From Siphonodentalium dalli (lineage: Eukaryota > Mollusca > Scaphopoda > Gadilida > Siphonodentaliidae): a stretch of 64,000 bases of DNA. The stretch covers positions 87,463,980-87,527,979 of the forward strand of contig CP136063.1 of the NCBI GenBank assembly GCA_032622095.1, written 5' to 3'. Below the pieces are notes generated by a model that saw only the letters and a program-made list of their open reading frames with translations, was not told the origin of the DNA and did not search any database. The translations under genes and the position numbers were made by a program. Below are positions 1 through 13,500 of this stretch, one piece after another. How positions within the stretch are numbered: position 1 is the stretch's first letter; each line of letters begins with the position of its first letter.

Positions 1-1369
1 ATCATATAGGGATTACCTAGAATAATATATATATTGATATGATTTTAATATCGGCACAATAATTTTTAACAACATGCAGAACTACATATCCGACTCTTTA
101 AAAATACAGTCGAAACAAAAAGATAAAGTTATCTTACAAACTCATAGAAATTCTTCTTTCACTTACTCTGCTGACTATTTAGAGACTATATGTACCGCAA
201 TTGATGATAGACAATAAAACTTCAAATAATCATCATAAACATGGCCAATGTACACCGCTTGTCAATGTTGCATTCCGGTTTGTGTACATTCGATCGCAAT
301 AGTGTAGCAAGAGGGAAACTCTATCTTGCCGGATTACTTACTTACGTCGCAAATCGCAAAGGTCAGGTTGGCAGACGACTCATTCAATATTGAACTTCCT
401 GCTTTTAGCAAAATATTTCAACACATTTTACCAATAAACTTGGGCGTTTGGAACCCTGTGGTTACAATATACCTGATAGTTATCTTTGCCTATTGTCTTT
501 TGTTGAATACCCACACATACACTGTTGTATTTTGCTCCCATTTGATATTTGAAACATAACTAATTTCCATTTTTTTCGATGCGGTGATGCCTGAGAATCA
601 AAAACCTTTTTTTTGGCCTAATAGCCCAGTTTTTATATGCTTGGTATGATTTTCCACCAAACATAAACATGAATGGCGGCTCCTTTTCGTTGCCTTTCTG
701 GCAAAATGTTTCCTATTGTCGTTTGTTGAACTTATTATCTGAACATTTCCTGAAGGAACTACCCGTTAATGAGTATTTAGTATGGAAAGAGTTTATTTTA
801 TTAAGAATTAGTTCAATCTTAGTGTGGAGCTTTAGGACATAACATACATGATGACCAGACATGTTTATTTCCATAGTGCCGATTTCGGGAGGTTGATTTG
901 AGAGATCTGGTTCAAATTCGGGAGACTTTTTTATGACTAAAACCTTTCTAGTTTTACTCAAATTATGCACATGGTCAGTAATACCATGTGGTTTCTGTGT
1001 GTCCTTGCTAATTTAATTGAACGAGAGGTATCATGAGTTAAGCTTTGGATAGTCGGGTGGCAATTAATTACCCCAGGCTATTAATTACGCAGTTTTTCTT
1101 CTCATTTCTCTCACCTTTATGTGACTGCTATTGTATATCAGTTAGCTGCATGTGTTGAGGATATATCTGTCTTTCAATTTTACTGAATTTGGGAGAAACT
1201 GTTTCCCGATGGGGAATACGGGAGATATGGCTAGATTTCGTGCGACTCCCACCTAAATCAGGAAAGTAATCAAGTCTGATGGTGATATCTATACTAATTA
1301 TAGATATAGAGTGTTGATATGAGTTAAGTTATATCAGTGTAAAATATGAAGTATTTTATTTTATTTCAG
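1..1369. other. Intronic sequence upstream of first visible SLC12 exon
   Basis: No exon or RNA gene is recognisable. It holds only a fragment of a family C transposon at about 706-800. It is presumed intron, since the protein is already past its membrane domain at exon 1. Confidence 0.5.
706..800 (+). repeat. Family C transposon fragment (3' part)
   Basis: GTTTGTTGAACTTATTATCT, then GAACATTTCCTGA and AATGAGTATTTAGTATGGAA match the right half of family C. The left half and the TTAA edges are missing. Confidence 0.75.
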
Positions 1370-1507
1370 GGTTCACTGGCCAGTAATATGAAGTCTTTCA
1401 AATCTTATAATGATGTACATGGGTGGTTACATCAACGAAAGGTCAAGGCCTTTTATTCTGCAGTTACATCCAATTCATTTAGGGAAGGCGCCCAAAGCTT
1501 GCTGCAG
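1370..1507 (+). CDS. SLC12A1/2/3-like: SLC12 exon 1 of window (46 codons)
   Basis: Acceptor TTATTTCAG (AG 1368-1369) and donor CAG|GTGAGC (GT 1508). The exon is phase 0 at both ends. It encodes [24 protein letters not shown] and [10 protein letters not shown], matching the start of the SLC12 cytosolic domain just after the membrane region. Earlier exons are not recognisable in 1-1369. Confidence 0.94.
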
Positions 1508-4500
1508 GTGAGCCGAGTCTTGTATTTTATCTTACAACTTGGCTCTGTTTCCTCAAATACATGCTGCAATAACTGAGTGATTACATTTCCTGGATGATAA
1601 CAAGCTGTATCCTTCATGGCAACAGTGAATACACTTGGCTGTGGGGAAACTCGCATCATTTCTAAAAACATTGATTTACCCGGGCAATTGGCATAAATTA
1701 TTTTTATTCTCTTTACAGTATCGGACCACAGGAGCCTGGAATTTGGTAAAAAAACCCTCTTTTATTGGCGGAACCACCACCCGGGACCGCAGGTCACGGA
1801 TGGAACGAAACAAAAAATTGTTGCCACCCATTTTGAACTCAACTGTATATATATTTTCACTAAAAACTGTTGGTACCTCTTACACCCTAGATGCCAATCT
1901 ACAACATATGGAACGAAACAAAAAATTGTTGCCACACATTTTGAACTCAACTGTATATATATTTTCACTAAAAACTGTTTGTACCTCTTACACCCTAGAT
2001 GCCAATCTACAACATATTTTTCCAGTTCTTCGAAAACCTCACTGTATTTCGGTAATTTATTGTAAATTCACCAACGAACACAAATGTGCCGCATCTCCAT
2101 CACCTGTTATAGAATCGGAAATGACAAACGGCGCAAAACCATTTTTCCGGAATAACAAAGTCGGAACGAAATAAAATAGAAACCTAAACTTAAAGCCGGC
2201 GAAATTCAAAAATATTTGAAAGTGCGTGCGGTTTTCGAACTTCGGCGCCAGAAAACTTAAATCAGTTTATGTTTGCGTCATACTATGCGCGTTTTTGAAG
2301 ATCTAATCCTGATGTTTTGTGTATTTTCCTGAAAATTTCTGTATTTTTCTGTGTCTGCTGTTATCATCTCATGAAAATGATGCTACCCAAGAAGATATTC
2401 TTCATTTGACTGAATGGAAATTAGTACAAATATTTTAAATATAATTTATTTCTATTTATGGCACGACCACGTGGTATTGTTTTTTTCTTCTTGTTTTATG
2501 TTCGTTATGTACCGGTAGGCCTATGTACTACTTGACTTTGTAATGCTACTGGTTGCAATGATTGGTCATAAGGGGTCCGTAACTCTCTAGCTCTCTCTCT
2601 CATAGGAGCTTGTGTCGCGCTCCGTTGTTTAGGCCTAAAATATCCATCATATAATAGTAATAGTAATCAACCCACTGATTACTGGTCGAATATCACGAAG
2701 TAGAAGAAAAAGAAGATATATAGACTCATGGGGAGGCCTGGTATATATGCCTATGCATGAAGCGATTCCTTTGTGCGTTTTGATGCAGATTCGTTGCCAG
2801 AATATCTTAATTATTTCCACATAAAATGCTGTTTTTCACTAGTTCTGACGAATAAATATATGTCTTAGTTGATGAGAGAAGACATTTTTCTTGAGTTAGG
2901 TAACGATATTGGCCATGCATATATAGAACGAGTGTTTAGTTTCGCGAAACTCAAAATTGTCAATGTAGGGTACAAAAACTCGCCATTAATATGCCAAATA
3001 CAGTAACAAAATGTAATAAGATTCTTTAATGTAAGAGCACAAAATTATCCTGCGTATTCTTTACGGTATACGTTTTATTTGTGCGTTTGCAAGTTGTAAT
3101 GCAAACTGGTTTACCGAATAACTAGTTTATAAATTTGAGTTAGTGATAAACTCGCTAACATAATTTTATTTAATAAGCAACTATAAGTATTGTCAATTGT
3201 ACCGGTACCAGGATCTATAAATAGTATACATCACTCGTGACTCGTGTGTCATAACAAATCAGCACCAAACTCTCAAAGAATGGCTTTATGCATATGATTA
3301 TATAGCCTGTGCTCATGAATTGGAAATTCAATTTTTAAATTCAAGACAGCTAGCCACCATCAGCATTGTTTTTCTCAAAATCAAAAATACCAAAAAAATA
3401 TTAAAAACATTACTTAATGTAACTTTCGCTGATGGGGTCATTGTCACAAGGCTCCGCGATCCGATCACATTCGTAGCCAGCTTTTTTAATCGATCACAAA
3501 TGTAGCCAGCTTTTCTATGGTGATCACATTTGTAGCCAGCTTTTCATATTCAGGCGAGCCTCAATGAACACGATCAGGTTAATCTAATTTTTCTGAGTTG
3601 ATGGATGAACAACAACTTGAATTTAGTTTTGATATTAGTTCATCTAATAACCTGATGTTTCTGATCAATGTCGTTGGAATGCTCGAATTATATTCCAATA
3701 TAAGTTGATAAACGAAGTCAGTTTGGAGCATGACGTCGACATTTTAGTCACGAACGTGATGATGTCATATTTCGGGCAATATAAACCACGAATTAGAAAA
3801 GCTGGCTACGAATGTGATCGCCGGTGAAAAAAGCTGGCTACATTTGTGATCCATTTAAAAAGCTGGCTACGAATGTGACCGGAGCCTTGTGACAATGACC
3901 ACATCGGCGTAACTTTCATGGTCGATGAAACGAGTGGCTGAAATCCGACGGCGGCCATGTTTCTATGACTAATTTCACGACGATCGCACCAATGCTACAG
4001 TCTCTAGCAATGATTCGTTCTCATTTTGATACCAATGTCATGACCCATGAACAATTTCACGATGATCGGTGCATCGACATAGGCCTAGGCTCTAGGCAGT
4101 GTTATTGATTTAATTATATATGCAGTGTTATTGCTGAAATCCGACGGCGGCCATGTTTCTTTGAGAATTCACACCAAAATGACTCGTTCCTATCTACATG
4201 TCAATGTCAACCTCCATGAAAAATTTAATTATGATCGGACCAACACTGCGACCTCTTGCCCGTGCTAAATGATGCAAATTTTGAAATCCAAGATGGCTGC
4301 TGGCGGCCATGTTTTTCATGCAAATAAGCCCAAAATGACTCGGTGTCGTCTATATATCAATGTCATGATCGATGAAAAATTTCGTGATGATAGGTGCATC
4401 GACACAGGCTCTAGGCTGTGTTATTGATTCAGATTTATCTAATATTATCACTGAAATCGAAGATGGCCGATGGCGGCCATGTTTCTTGGAGGATTCACAC

Positions 4501-7500
4501 CAAAATGACTTGTTCCCATCTACATTTCAATGTAAACCTCCATGACAAATTTAATGATGATCAGATAAACACTGCTTCTTCTAGCCCATGCTAAAGGATG
4601 CAATTTTGAAATCCAAGATGGCTGCCAATGGCCATGTTTTTATGCAAATGAGCCCAAAATGATTCGTTCCCATCTAGACGCCAATGTCATCATCCATCAA
4701 AAAGTTCATGATGATCAGTGCATCGGTACGGTCATGTAATAAACATGTAATCAGCAGCTATCTTCGAAATTATTAACGGTACTTTTATGCTATCTGTCTC
4801 CGGATCATAGTTTTAAAGTTTCCGCATATTTCGGTACTAGTTCCGCTACTTCGATTTGTAAACAAGTGATGGAGATGCAGCACATTTGTGTTCGTTGGTG
4901 AATTTACAATAAATTACCGAAATACAGTGAGGTTTTCGAAGAACTGGAAAAATATACCTATGGAATGTTGTAGATTGACATCAAGGGTGTAAGAGGCACC
5001 AACAGTTTTTAGTTAAAATATATTTTTTGTAGGAATACAGTTGAGTTCAAAATGGGTGGCAACAATTTTTTTTTTCGTTCCTTCCGTGACCTGCGGTCCC
5101 GGGTGGTGGTTCCGCCAATAAAAGAGGATTTTTGACCAAATTCCAGGCATATAGTTCCCATAAAGAAGTAGCTTTTATTTGATATTCTGTTGAATGAATT
5201 GTAAGATAAATTGGTTATCACACCATATAGATTTTTTCAATTTTCTGTGAAATGAGTTGTAAGATAAATTGGTTATCAACACTTTGTAGGTTCCCCAGAT
5301 TGGTTTTCAAGTCTCGTTACATTCAATATACGGCCAAGAGAATGTACCTCGACCTGAATATGGATCCACATGGTGGTGATAACCTATATTTATCACATAA
5401 TTTGCCCATAAAAGCAGTTTCATAATTATCGATAAGAGACACGTTTAATATCAGCGCGTGCGATGACGTCACATCGTTCTTCAAATGACTTGCGATCGCT
5501 GCGGTTTTTATCGTTGTTTTCGATGGATATTTCGCATTGCTTCGCGTTTATTTGATCATGTGATAAAAAGTATCTCACACTCGTCCTATTTTATACGTAA
5601 TTTATCAACCTCGTCCACTAAATTCTATTTGAGCCTCGGTAAACCTCGGCTCAAATCGAATTTAGTGAACTCGGTTGATAAATTCCGTATAAAATAGAAA
5701 CTCATGTGAGATCCTCTATTTATTACATGCCTGCTACTTGTAAATACCTTCAATATAACATTTCATTCTATAATATATAAGCAGATATGTGTTAATTTTG
5801 AAATGATTAATCAGTTAATTGACATTGATGCGTAATTTATAGATATTAATTGATTATAAAATTATTAGCCATCTCTTGAAATATGATTTCTGATATAAAA
5901 CTTTTCCTTTCAACTGTCCTTGAAATTCATTTTATCTTTGTGATTTACAATTGCTGCTCTACTCATAAAATTCTTTTGGAAAATTTGATGGCCATTTCTG
6001 AATTGTTCGGCCAGTTTTCAGAAATTTTGGCCATATTGACAAACCAAAATATCGGATCATAGAGAAAACTGAAACAAAGAAGAAAAAAAACCTGAATAAA
6101 AATTAAATAACAAAAATCAAATGAAGATATTAACCGTCCATTACTGGAGCTTCCTGAAATTTCTCGAAAACCCTGTGTGGCTGTAGAGAGAGTAGTTGGG
6201 CACAAACTGCCCAGGATTCGTGCCCATCCTGGGTCGAAAAGATCAAGTGATCTTCTCCTTCACCCCACAGTCTCTGCCTGTGCCAATGCATTCTCTTATA
6301 TATGTGAGTCTCCCATAGGAAGCCTCGCATATATAAAAGAATACAAATTTGGCCCAGCAATATTTACCTGGACCTGATAAGCCAGTGCATTCTCTTATAA
6401 ATGCGAGGCTCCCATCATGAAAGGGTTTATAAGAAGTAACACTTACAGTAATGCCCTAAATAATAGACTCCTTAACCTCAGCAGAATTATGGGTAATTTT
6501 TAAGAATTTAGTTGGAAATATGGCTTGTTACCATTCACTGAGAGCTTTCCGATGAATGGCAACAAGCCATATATCCAACTGAATCCTGAAAAATTACCCA
6601 TAATTCCGCTGTGTTTAAGGAGTCGGTTGTTTAGGGCATTACTGTAACATGTGCAGCAACAAGATCTTCCAAAGCTGTAAAATAGGTCTAGCTGGTATGG
6701 TGTACTAAAAATAAATGTGCAAAAAAAATTCTTTTGTTAGGTGAAGGGTGTTAGAATTGTTTAAGTCTGTAATGTTTGTCATTTATTTTTAGATCACGGG
6801 TGTTGGTAAATTACGTCCAAATATTCTCATCATGGGTTTCAAGTCTGACTGGAGGACAGCAGAGCCATCTAAAGTCGCAGATTATTTCAATGTTATACAG
6901 TGAGTGGAATTGCCTTATATATATCTTAATATGGTAGGCATGGTTTCGGGTGATACACTGCCATGATACTTACCTGAAATAAATTTCATATAGTGATTTT
7001 TGTTTTGTGTGGTTTCAGTGATTTGTCCATTGTTATTACTGATATTATGAATAGCCAGATATCCATGTTATATTCCCTAGAGATAGAATCATTGGTGTTA
7101 CAGAGAAACCCTGAACGTTCCAGTTGATTTCTTCCTGGAAAAAAAATATCTAGATATATAGTCAATTTTAGTTATTTGTATATCGCTTAAATGCATAATT
7201 TGGATATTTGCATAATATTTGCACACAGTGGTTGACTGTGGTTAGCATTATTTCTGATAACTGAAGTGGCAATTAAAACATTTTTGTTGTTGGAATCTGA
7301 TGATATGGGGACCATAGAAACGGATTAAGTACCTTTAAATATAATTCCTAACCAATTCTATTTCTTCCCAGCGATGCCTTTGACCTTGACTGTGGTGTTG
7401 GTATTATGAGACTGAAGGAAGGTTTCTACTGTGAGAATGCTCAAGATGATCATTTGTTTGTTAATGATGATACAGATTCGCTTGATGATGGTAAGAGAGA

Positions 7501-10500
7501 TATCTCCAAACAGCCCTTCCCATGAGCAGAGTCGAGCGAGAGCAACAACTCACATTCTTCAAGATTTCTGTTAACATACTATATATTAGACCAAGTCTTC
7601 TCAGTCTACAACAGCTTGGGATATCGGTTGGGTTGATGCTTTGTTGGACTGAGTCCCGTCTCATTACTCTTCTATAACAGACTTTCATTGAAAGACATAC
7701 TACATTTACACGTGGCATCCGTGTATTCAAGCCAACCTCTGAATGTGATTAATCATGTCAGCGAATATTTTGTCTTCAAAATGATACATCAGTCACCATA
7801 ATAGAAAAGGGTAAAGTGTTGATACGATCGATTAATATATTACATTTTCTGATAGCGCAACAAATCAAAATTCTCAGGAAAACAAGGCTTTGTTTACTTA
7901 TAAATCTCATTCCTTTGACATTCAACAGACCTCTGATAAATGCATGTTTGATATCGCAATGCTTGGGAAAGACTGCCCTCTATGTTCATATATGCCAAGC
8001 GTCCATTTGCCCTAATCCGAAGACATACAAGCAATATGACTCTCACCCTTCTAGGTGTAAAGTCTGTTATAGAAGAGTAATGGGAAGGGACTCAGTCCAA
8101 AGCAGCATCAACCAACCGATACCCGAAGCTGTTGTGGACCAAGAAGAATTGGTCTAACTATTTATAAGAAGTTTGACTGCAAATTATAGCAGCATAGAAT
8201 TTCAATGTCGATGATTATTTCTCACAAACTATTTCCCAGAAATTTAACCGGGCTATAGACCTACGCCTATGTAAAAGCTAAGGCAATATAATTTTGCCAA
8301 AGCCAAGTAAAATGCAGTTGGGCTGCCAAGCAGTCAATTTGGTAAACTCTATTAGCTCAAAACATTGTTCATTCACTCTTTTAATATATTGTCCTAAAAT
8401 AGAATATGTGGCACCATGCTTAAATAATATCTGAATTCCCAGTGTTGTTGATTTATACAATTAAACTGAGTTCACAATAACATTGGAACATTTGCATCAA
8501 TTTTTGAGAAGTATTTAAATCATATAATGACTTTCCACATGAAACTTCTTTTTAAAGATGGATTATCTCTTCTTAAACATGTTTATAATAGTTCAGGGGT
8601 ATAAAATAATAAATATCAGTTGACACCTGTCCGGAAACGCTTCTATCAATTAATATTGTTAATAATGCGATAATCAATTGGGACATTTTTTAGTTACACT
8701 TTTAGAACAGACTGTCATGAAATGTTCAGGCGATGTCAGATAGAGATAGAGTTATCGTGCTTTCTACGCTACGAATGTTTCCCCGAGCCGTTAAATGTCC
8801 CAAATTTCTTGTATGTATTATACCAGAAAATTAGAAATAATATCAATATTAAATGATAGAAGCGTTTCCAGACAGAGGTCTTCGATTCATATATATTATT
8901 TTTTACCCAGGTAACTATATAAAACTTGTTATAGGAAGTGAGAGACCATCTTTAAATAATACCAGCCATCAGAAAACTAAATTCACAAGAGCAGATGGCT
9001 GTGAGCAAGCCTTGAAATAGTGTGTCTGTCGTTTGCAGAATGAGTTCCCCAGAAGGTGAATTTAGTGATGCTACCCCGCATAGGAGGCTAGCATCACCAA
9101 ATTCACCCTCTGGGGACCTCATTCTGCTTATACCTCAGCAGAATGAGGTTCCCAGAGGGTGAATTTGGTGATGCTAGCCCGCTATGCGGGGTAGCATCAC
9201 TAAATTCACCCTCTGGGAACCTTATTCTGCAAATGACAGACACACTATTTCAAGGCTTGGCTGTGAGAACAATTGCTTTCGTCTCATGGGAAGGGCTGGC
9301 ACAATGTGTTCAACTTACATGCCCCAAATTTGATTTCCTTGAGTGTATTTCTTGCCTGTAATATCCTTAACCAGATTGAGAAAAGTTTCTGTTTGACCAG
9401 AGTTTTTATTATAAATATGTGTTATTTTAATATTTGTTTGCCTTTACTAACTTTTGATGAAAACAGTTTGACCTGGAAGTGAGTGACATTTTTAAGGTTA
9501 CAGTAATGCCCTAAATAATTGACTCCTTAACCACAGCAGAATTATGTGTAATTTTTCAGGATTTAGTCGGAAATATGGCTTTTTGCCATTGATCGGAAAG
9601 CTCTCACTGAGAACTTTCCGATGAATGGCAACAAGCCATATTTTCGACTAAATCCTGAAAAAGTGAGAGCTTTCCGATGAATGGCGACAAGCCATATTTC
9701 CAACTAAATCCTGAAAAATTACCCATAATTCTGCTGTGGTTAAGGAGTCGATTATTTAGGGCATTACTGTATTTGTTGAATACTTTGTCGATACCTATCT
9801 AACACACTGGATAATTGATAAACCTATGGCTGATGCTATGCTATTGTTTATTGAAGTTCATTTACTATACTGAGAATTGTTATACCCCCACAAACGAAGG
9901 AAATGGTGGGTATACTGGATAACATGCATCCGATCCTCAGTCGGTCTCACATCTGAACTTCCGAGCAGATGTCTCAACCACAGGTTGTCTGATTTCAATG
10001 AAATTTGGTATGGATGTTCACCGCTATGAGGACATTCAATGGAGTGTTCAATCTTTTTGTTTGGGATTTCAGTTCTAGAATTATTTATTTTAGTTTTTGT
10101 GGAAATTTAGATTTTTTTGTCTGTCCGAGCAGATATTTCAACCACAGGATGTCGAGTCTCAATGAAATTTGGTATGGATGTTCACCTCTATCACGACATT
10201 CAGAGGGGTGTTAAATCATTTTGTTCCGGTGTTCTGTTCTAGAGTTATTCGTCTTTGTTTATCTAGAAGTTGATTTTTTTTTGTCTGTCTGCCTGAGTAT
10301 CTCAGCAATAGGTATGCCCACACCAGGTGGTATGCCACATAGGGGTATGCACTGGGCGACAGCCCAGTTCTTATTATTCACTGGGGTTCTTTGGGTTGTT
10401 GTATGTTGTTATAAATTTATTCAACTCACGTAAATCTCGACCAAATATGTGTAATATATCCATGTATAACTATGAGAATATATAATATTTCTGTTTTCAT

Positions 10501-13500
10501 CAGTTCTGAGAAAATATACAGGTAACACACATTAGTTTTCAGTTTGCACACATTTGCATTAATTCATGGTTCGTTATATTCAGCGGGGCTCATGATTCAT
10601 AAGGAGACCTTAATATTCCATACCAATCACCTAAAATGGATTTAAATCTCAGAAAATTATATTACACAAATTCAAAGTTATATTAAATTATCATACGAAA
10701 GTTGAAATATTAGTTAAAAAAATTCTGCTACTTCAATATGTTTTTTAAAGGCATATAAATTCCATGCATAGAGATATCTTCTGTTCAGTAAACTATTTTT
10801 ATCTCCATGACAAAAAAATAAGCTAATAATTGCTAAGTTTATTTTCAGACATGACAATTTTATTTTGCGTTATAATTATACGACATCCTTTTCATTTATT
10901 AGATATTTTGTATTGCTTTCACTTTGTCATGGAAGTTTTTCAACCTACTATCTGTTTGAGTGATTGATATGGAAATTCATTCTGAAATTCCCTGGGATCC
11001 TTCCTTATTATATAGCTCCTCCCTCTGATTATCCAAGCATGGCCTCTACTCACATGGTATATATTTACAAAAATATATAATTATGGTCAGTTAGACACAC
11101 AACTTTTGTGTTAGTTTTTTTGTGTGGCTATTATTCTGTATGAAAGCAGATAGGGGTAATTGTTTGAAGTTCAATAAAAGTGAAAATACTCTCCTCAACA
11201 TCTTCGTTGCTAAATGATGTTATGGCGTCGTGTGTTGGGCTGTTGATGTTATTGTCATATTACAGTGGAAAAATATAACGGGAATATCACAAGAACCATA
11301 AAACTGACTCAGTTGAAAGTCTATTAACATTTTTTACACTGTTTAAAACTTTGAGATGCAGTTATTCCGATGCACTAATATCTGAATTCCAGTTATGAAT
11401 AATGGCCTACTGCTAGTGTGCTGAAGTAGGTCCGTAGTACCTACGGACCATATAGCACACGACATGCACTTTTATGTCCATAATAGTTATGGACGTCATA
11501 GAAGCGAAGAGGTTAAGTCCTGTTTAGGCTATGAAGGTAAATTCCCCATTTCTCAGGGCAAAAAATTATGAAAAGCATGCACGTGCATATTTATTTATTT
11601 TATTGCATATTTCTGTGGCACATGCCAACGAACCATTCCACCTCCACATCGGCGGTCTCAATCCATCAGGTGTTTAGCAAATATTTTTACATAGTTGCCA
11701 ATTACAGTTATGAATCTGAACTGGGAAATGGGTCTGTTCGATGTTTGTATAAAAATACGTACTGCAATTATTTCATACCTATTAAAATTTTACTCGAGAT
11801 TGAACGCAAATATAAAGGATGCACTCGTGTGTTTTGGGACCATGCGCGCGGAACTCAGAAGCGGGAAATTTACTTTGCGTGGCCTAACATGATGAGGCAT
11901 GTAAAAATCTTCCATTCATGAAGTATTGTTTATGAAACTGGATGGGGGCTGATTTCAGCATGTGAAGATATTATCTTGCTGAAAGCATATAATTTATGCT
12001 TGTGGCATGTCAAAATTATCTCTTCCCAAATGCTTTTCATGACTGGGGGGGGGGATGCTAAAAACCTGTTTATGTAGAATATAACTGGGGCATGAGTCAA
12101 AGAATTGGACATTCCAATGTACAGTAATGCTCTAAATAATCAACTCCTTAACCACAGCAGAATTATGGGTAACTTTTCAGGATTTAGTCGGAAATATGAC
12201 TTGTTGCATTCATTGGAAAGCTCTCACTTTGGTTAAGGAGTCGATTATTTAGAGCACTACTGTATAGAACTAAATGTGAGAATAAATTTAATAATTTACA
12301 GTGTAAAGAACACTGATTTGATTTTCCTCTGCATAATGGTTCAAAAATAAAGAGCAAACACTCGTGAAATTATGAGTACCCGATTTATTTATTTCTTGTT
12401 CAGAATTTATTTTGAGTTATTATTAAGAATTCTTGCTTTTTAGTTTACAATTCAATAAGGCTTATACGCAAAGGTAAGGTAAAATGCACAAGCCACAGCA
12501 TGTGCTCTCGTATTATGGCGTCTGCACAGTTTTTAAATCATATCCAGAGACGGGAACCTAAGTCATGATTTACTCAAAAATGGAGGCAAGATATCACACT
12601 TGGCAATTTCAACATTTGTTTTATTTCTATATTTTCCGAAGTTATCAGCAAGATATTAGTCTAATGAGCTATCCCATCAACTCATTTCAGATACTGAAAA
12701 AAAACAGATAACGAACAGATTTGTTTTTAACCCTTTACCCAACAGAACGGCCCTGTGCCAATGCATTCTCTTATATATGCGAGTCGATAATAGGTCGCCT
12801 CGCATATATAAGAGAATGCATTGGCTTAACACATTAAAAATTATAAAATTGTTAAAGAATGTAAGAAAAAATGGTAAAAAGTGTTAAAAAAAGGATTTTT
12901 TTTAGGCCAATGCATTCTCTTATATATGCGAGGCGACCTATGGTCGACTCGCATATATAAGAGAATGCATTGGCACAGGGCTAACTGTAACGATCACAAT
13001 GTGGTCAATGAGCCGGTTCCAATGATATCCATATTTGTATGGTTTTATTGAGACAGACCCAAGATATTTTAGGCTGTTGAAGCTTTATTTGGCCGGTTTG
13101 TTGGGTAAAGGGTTAAGGAGATTTTGGTGTTCAAATTTAGCAGCCTCGAAAATTGATGACCGAGGTCAATTGAACAATTATATTTTCTCAACTGTCATAT
13201 TTATATAGGGACGGGATTCATAGTGAGCTAGCAAAAATTAATACATGGCTCATTCGCCATCTTTTTTTGGTTGAGTTATTTGTATAGATGAAGAAAACGA
13301 TGACGTGAGATATCATGCCCCTTTTTTCGACCAAATTATGACTTGGTTCCTGGCCCTGATCTCAATCATATTTCATCACATAGAATTTTAATCAGGCAGA
13401 AAATCATGTATGCTCTGATGATTTAAGTCAGAAAATATATATTTATACCCACTGTATTCCTCATTTCCCCTTATTTCTAAAGTTTCAATATTTGAAAATA

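Larger units (their letters stand above)
1734..5150. mobile_element. Large inverted-repeat element or foldback pair
   Basis: The left arm (about 1734-2110) and right arm (about 4863-5150) are long inverted copies. Both carry TCTTTTATTGGCGGAACCAC, the block around GGGACCGCAGGTCACGG, and ATTTTGAACTCAACTGTAT in opposite orientation. The left arm also has a tandem duplication of about 107 bases (1801-1907 and 1908-2014). Between the arms lie another TIR element (3436-3900) and a modular repeat (3945-4740). The edges begin near GCCTGGAATTTGGT. No transposase is visible, so it is non-autonomous or a chance pair of inverted insertions. Confidence 0.6.

Noticed and set aside
1635-2174. 179-residue frame with an internal repeat
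   Set aside because: It is produced by the 107-base tandem duplication in a transposon arm. The inverted copy at 4863-5150 does not keep it open.
6177-6377. Open frames within palindromic MITEs of families A and B (also at 12.7, 33.6, 37.2 and 57.2 kb)
   Set aside because: They recur at every transposon copy and only reflect stop-free hairpin arms.
11568-11921. 117-residue frame with a hydrophobic N-terminus
   Set aside because: No domain, no conservation evidence and no exon signals; it lies in a 13-kb intron.
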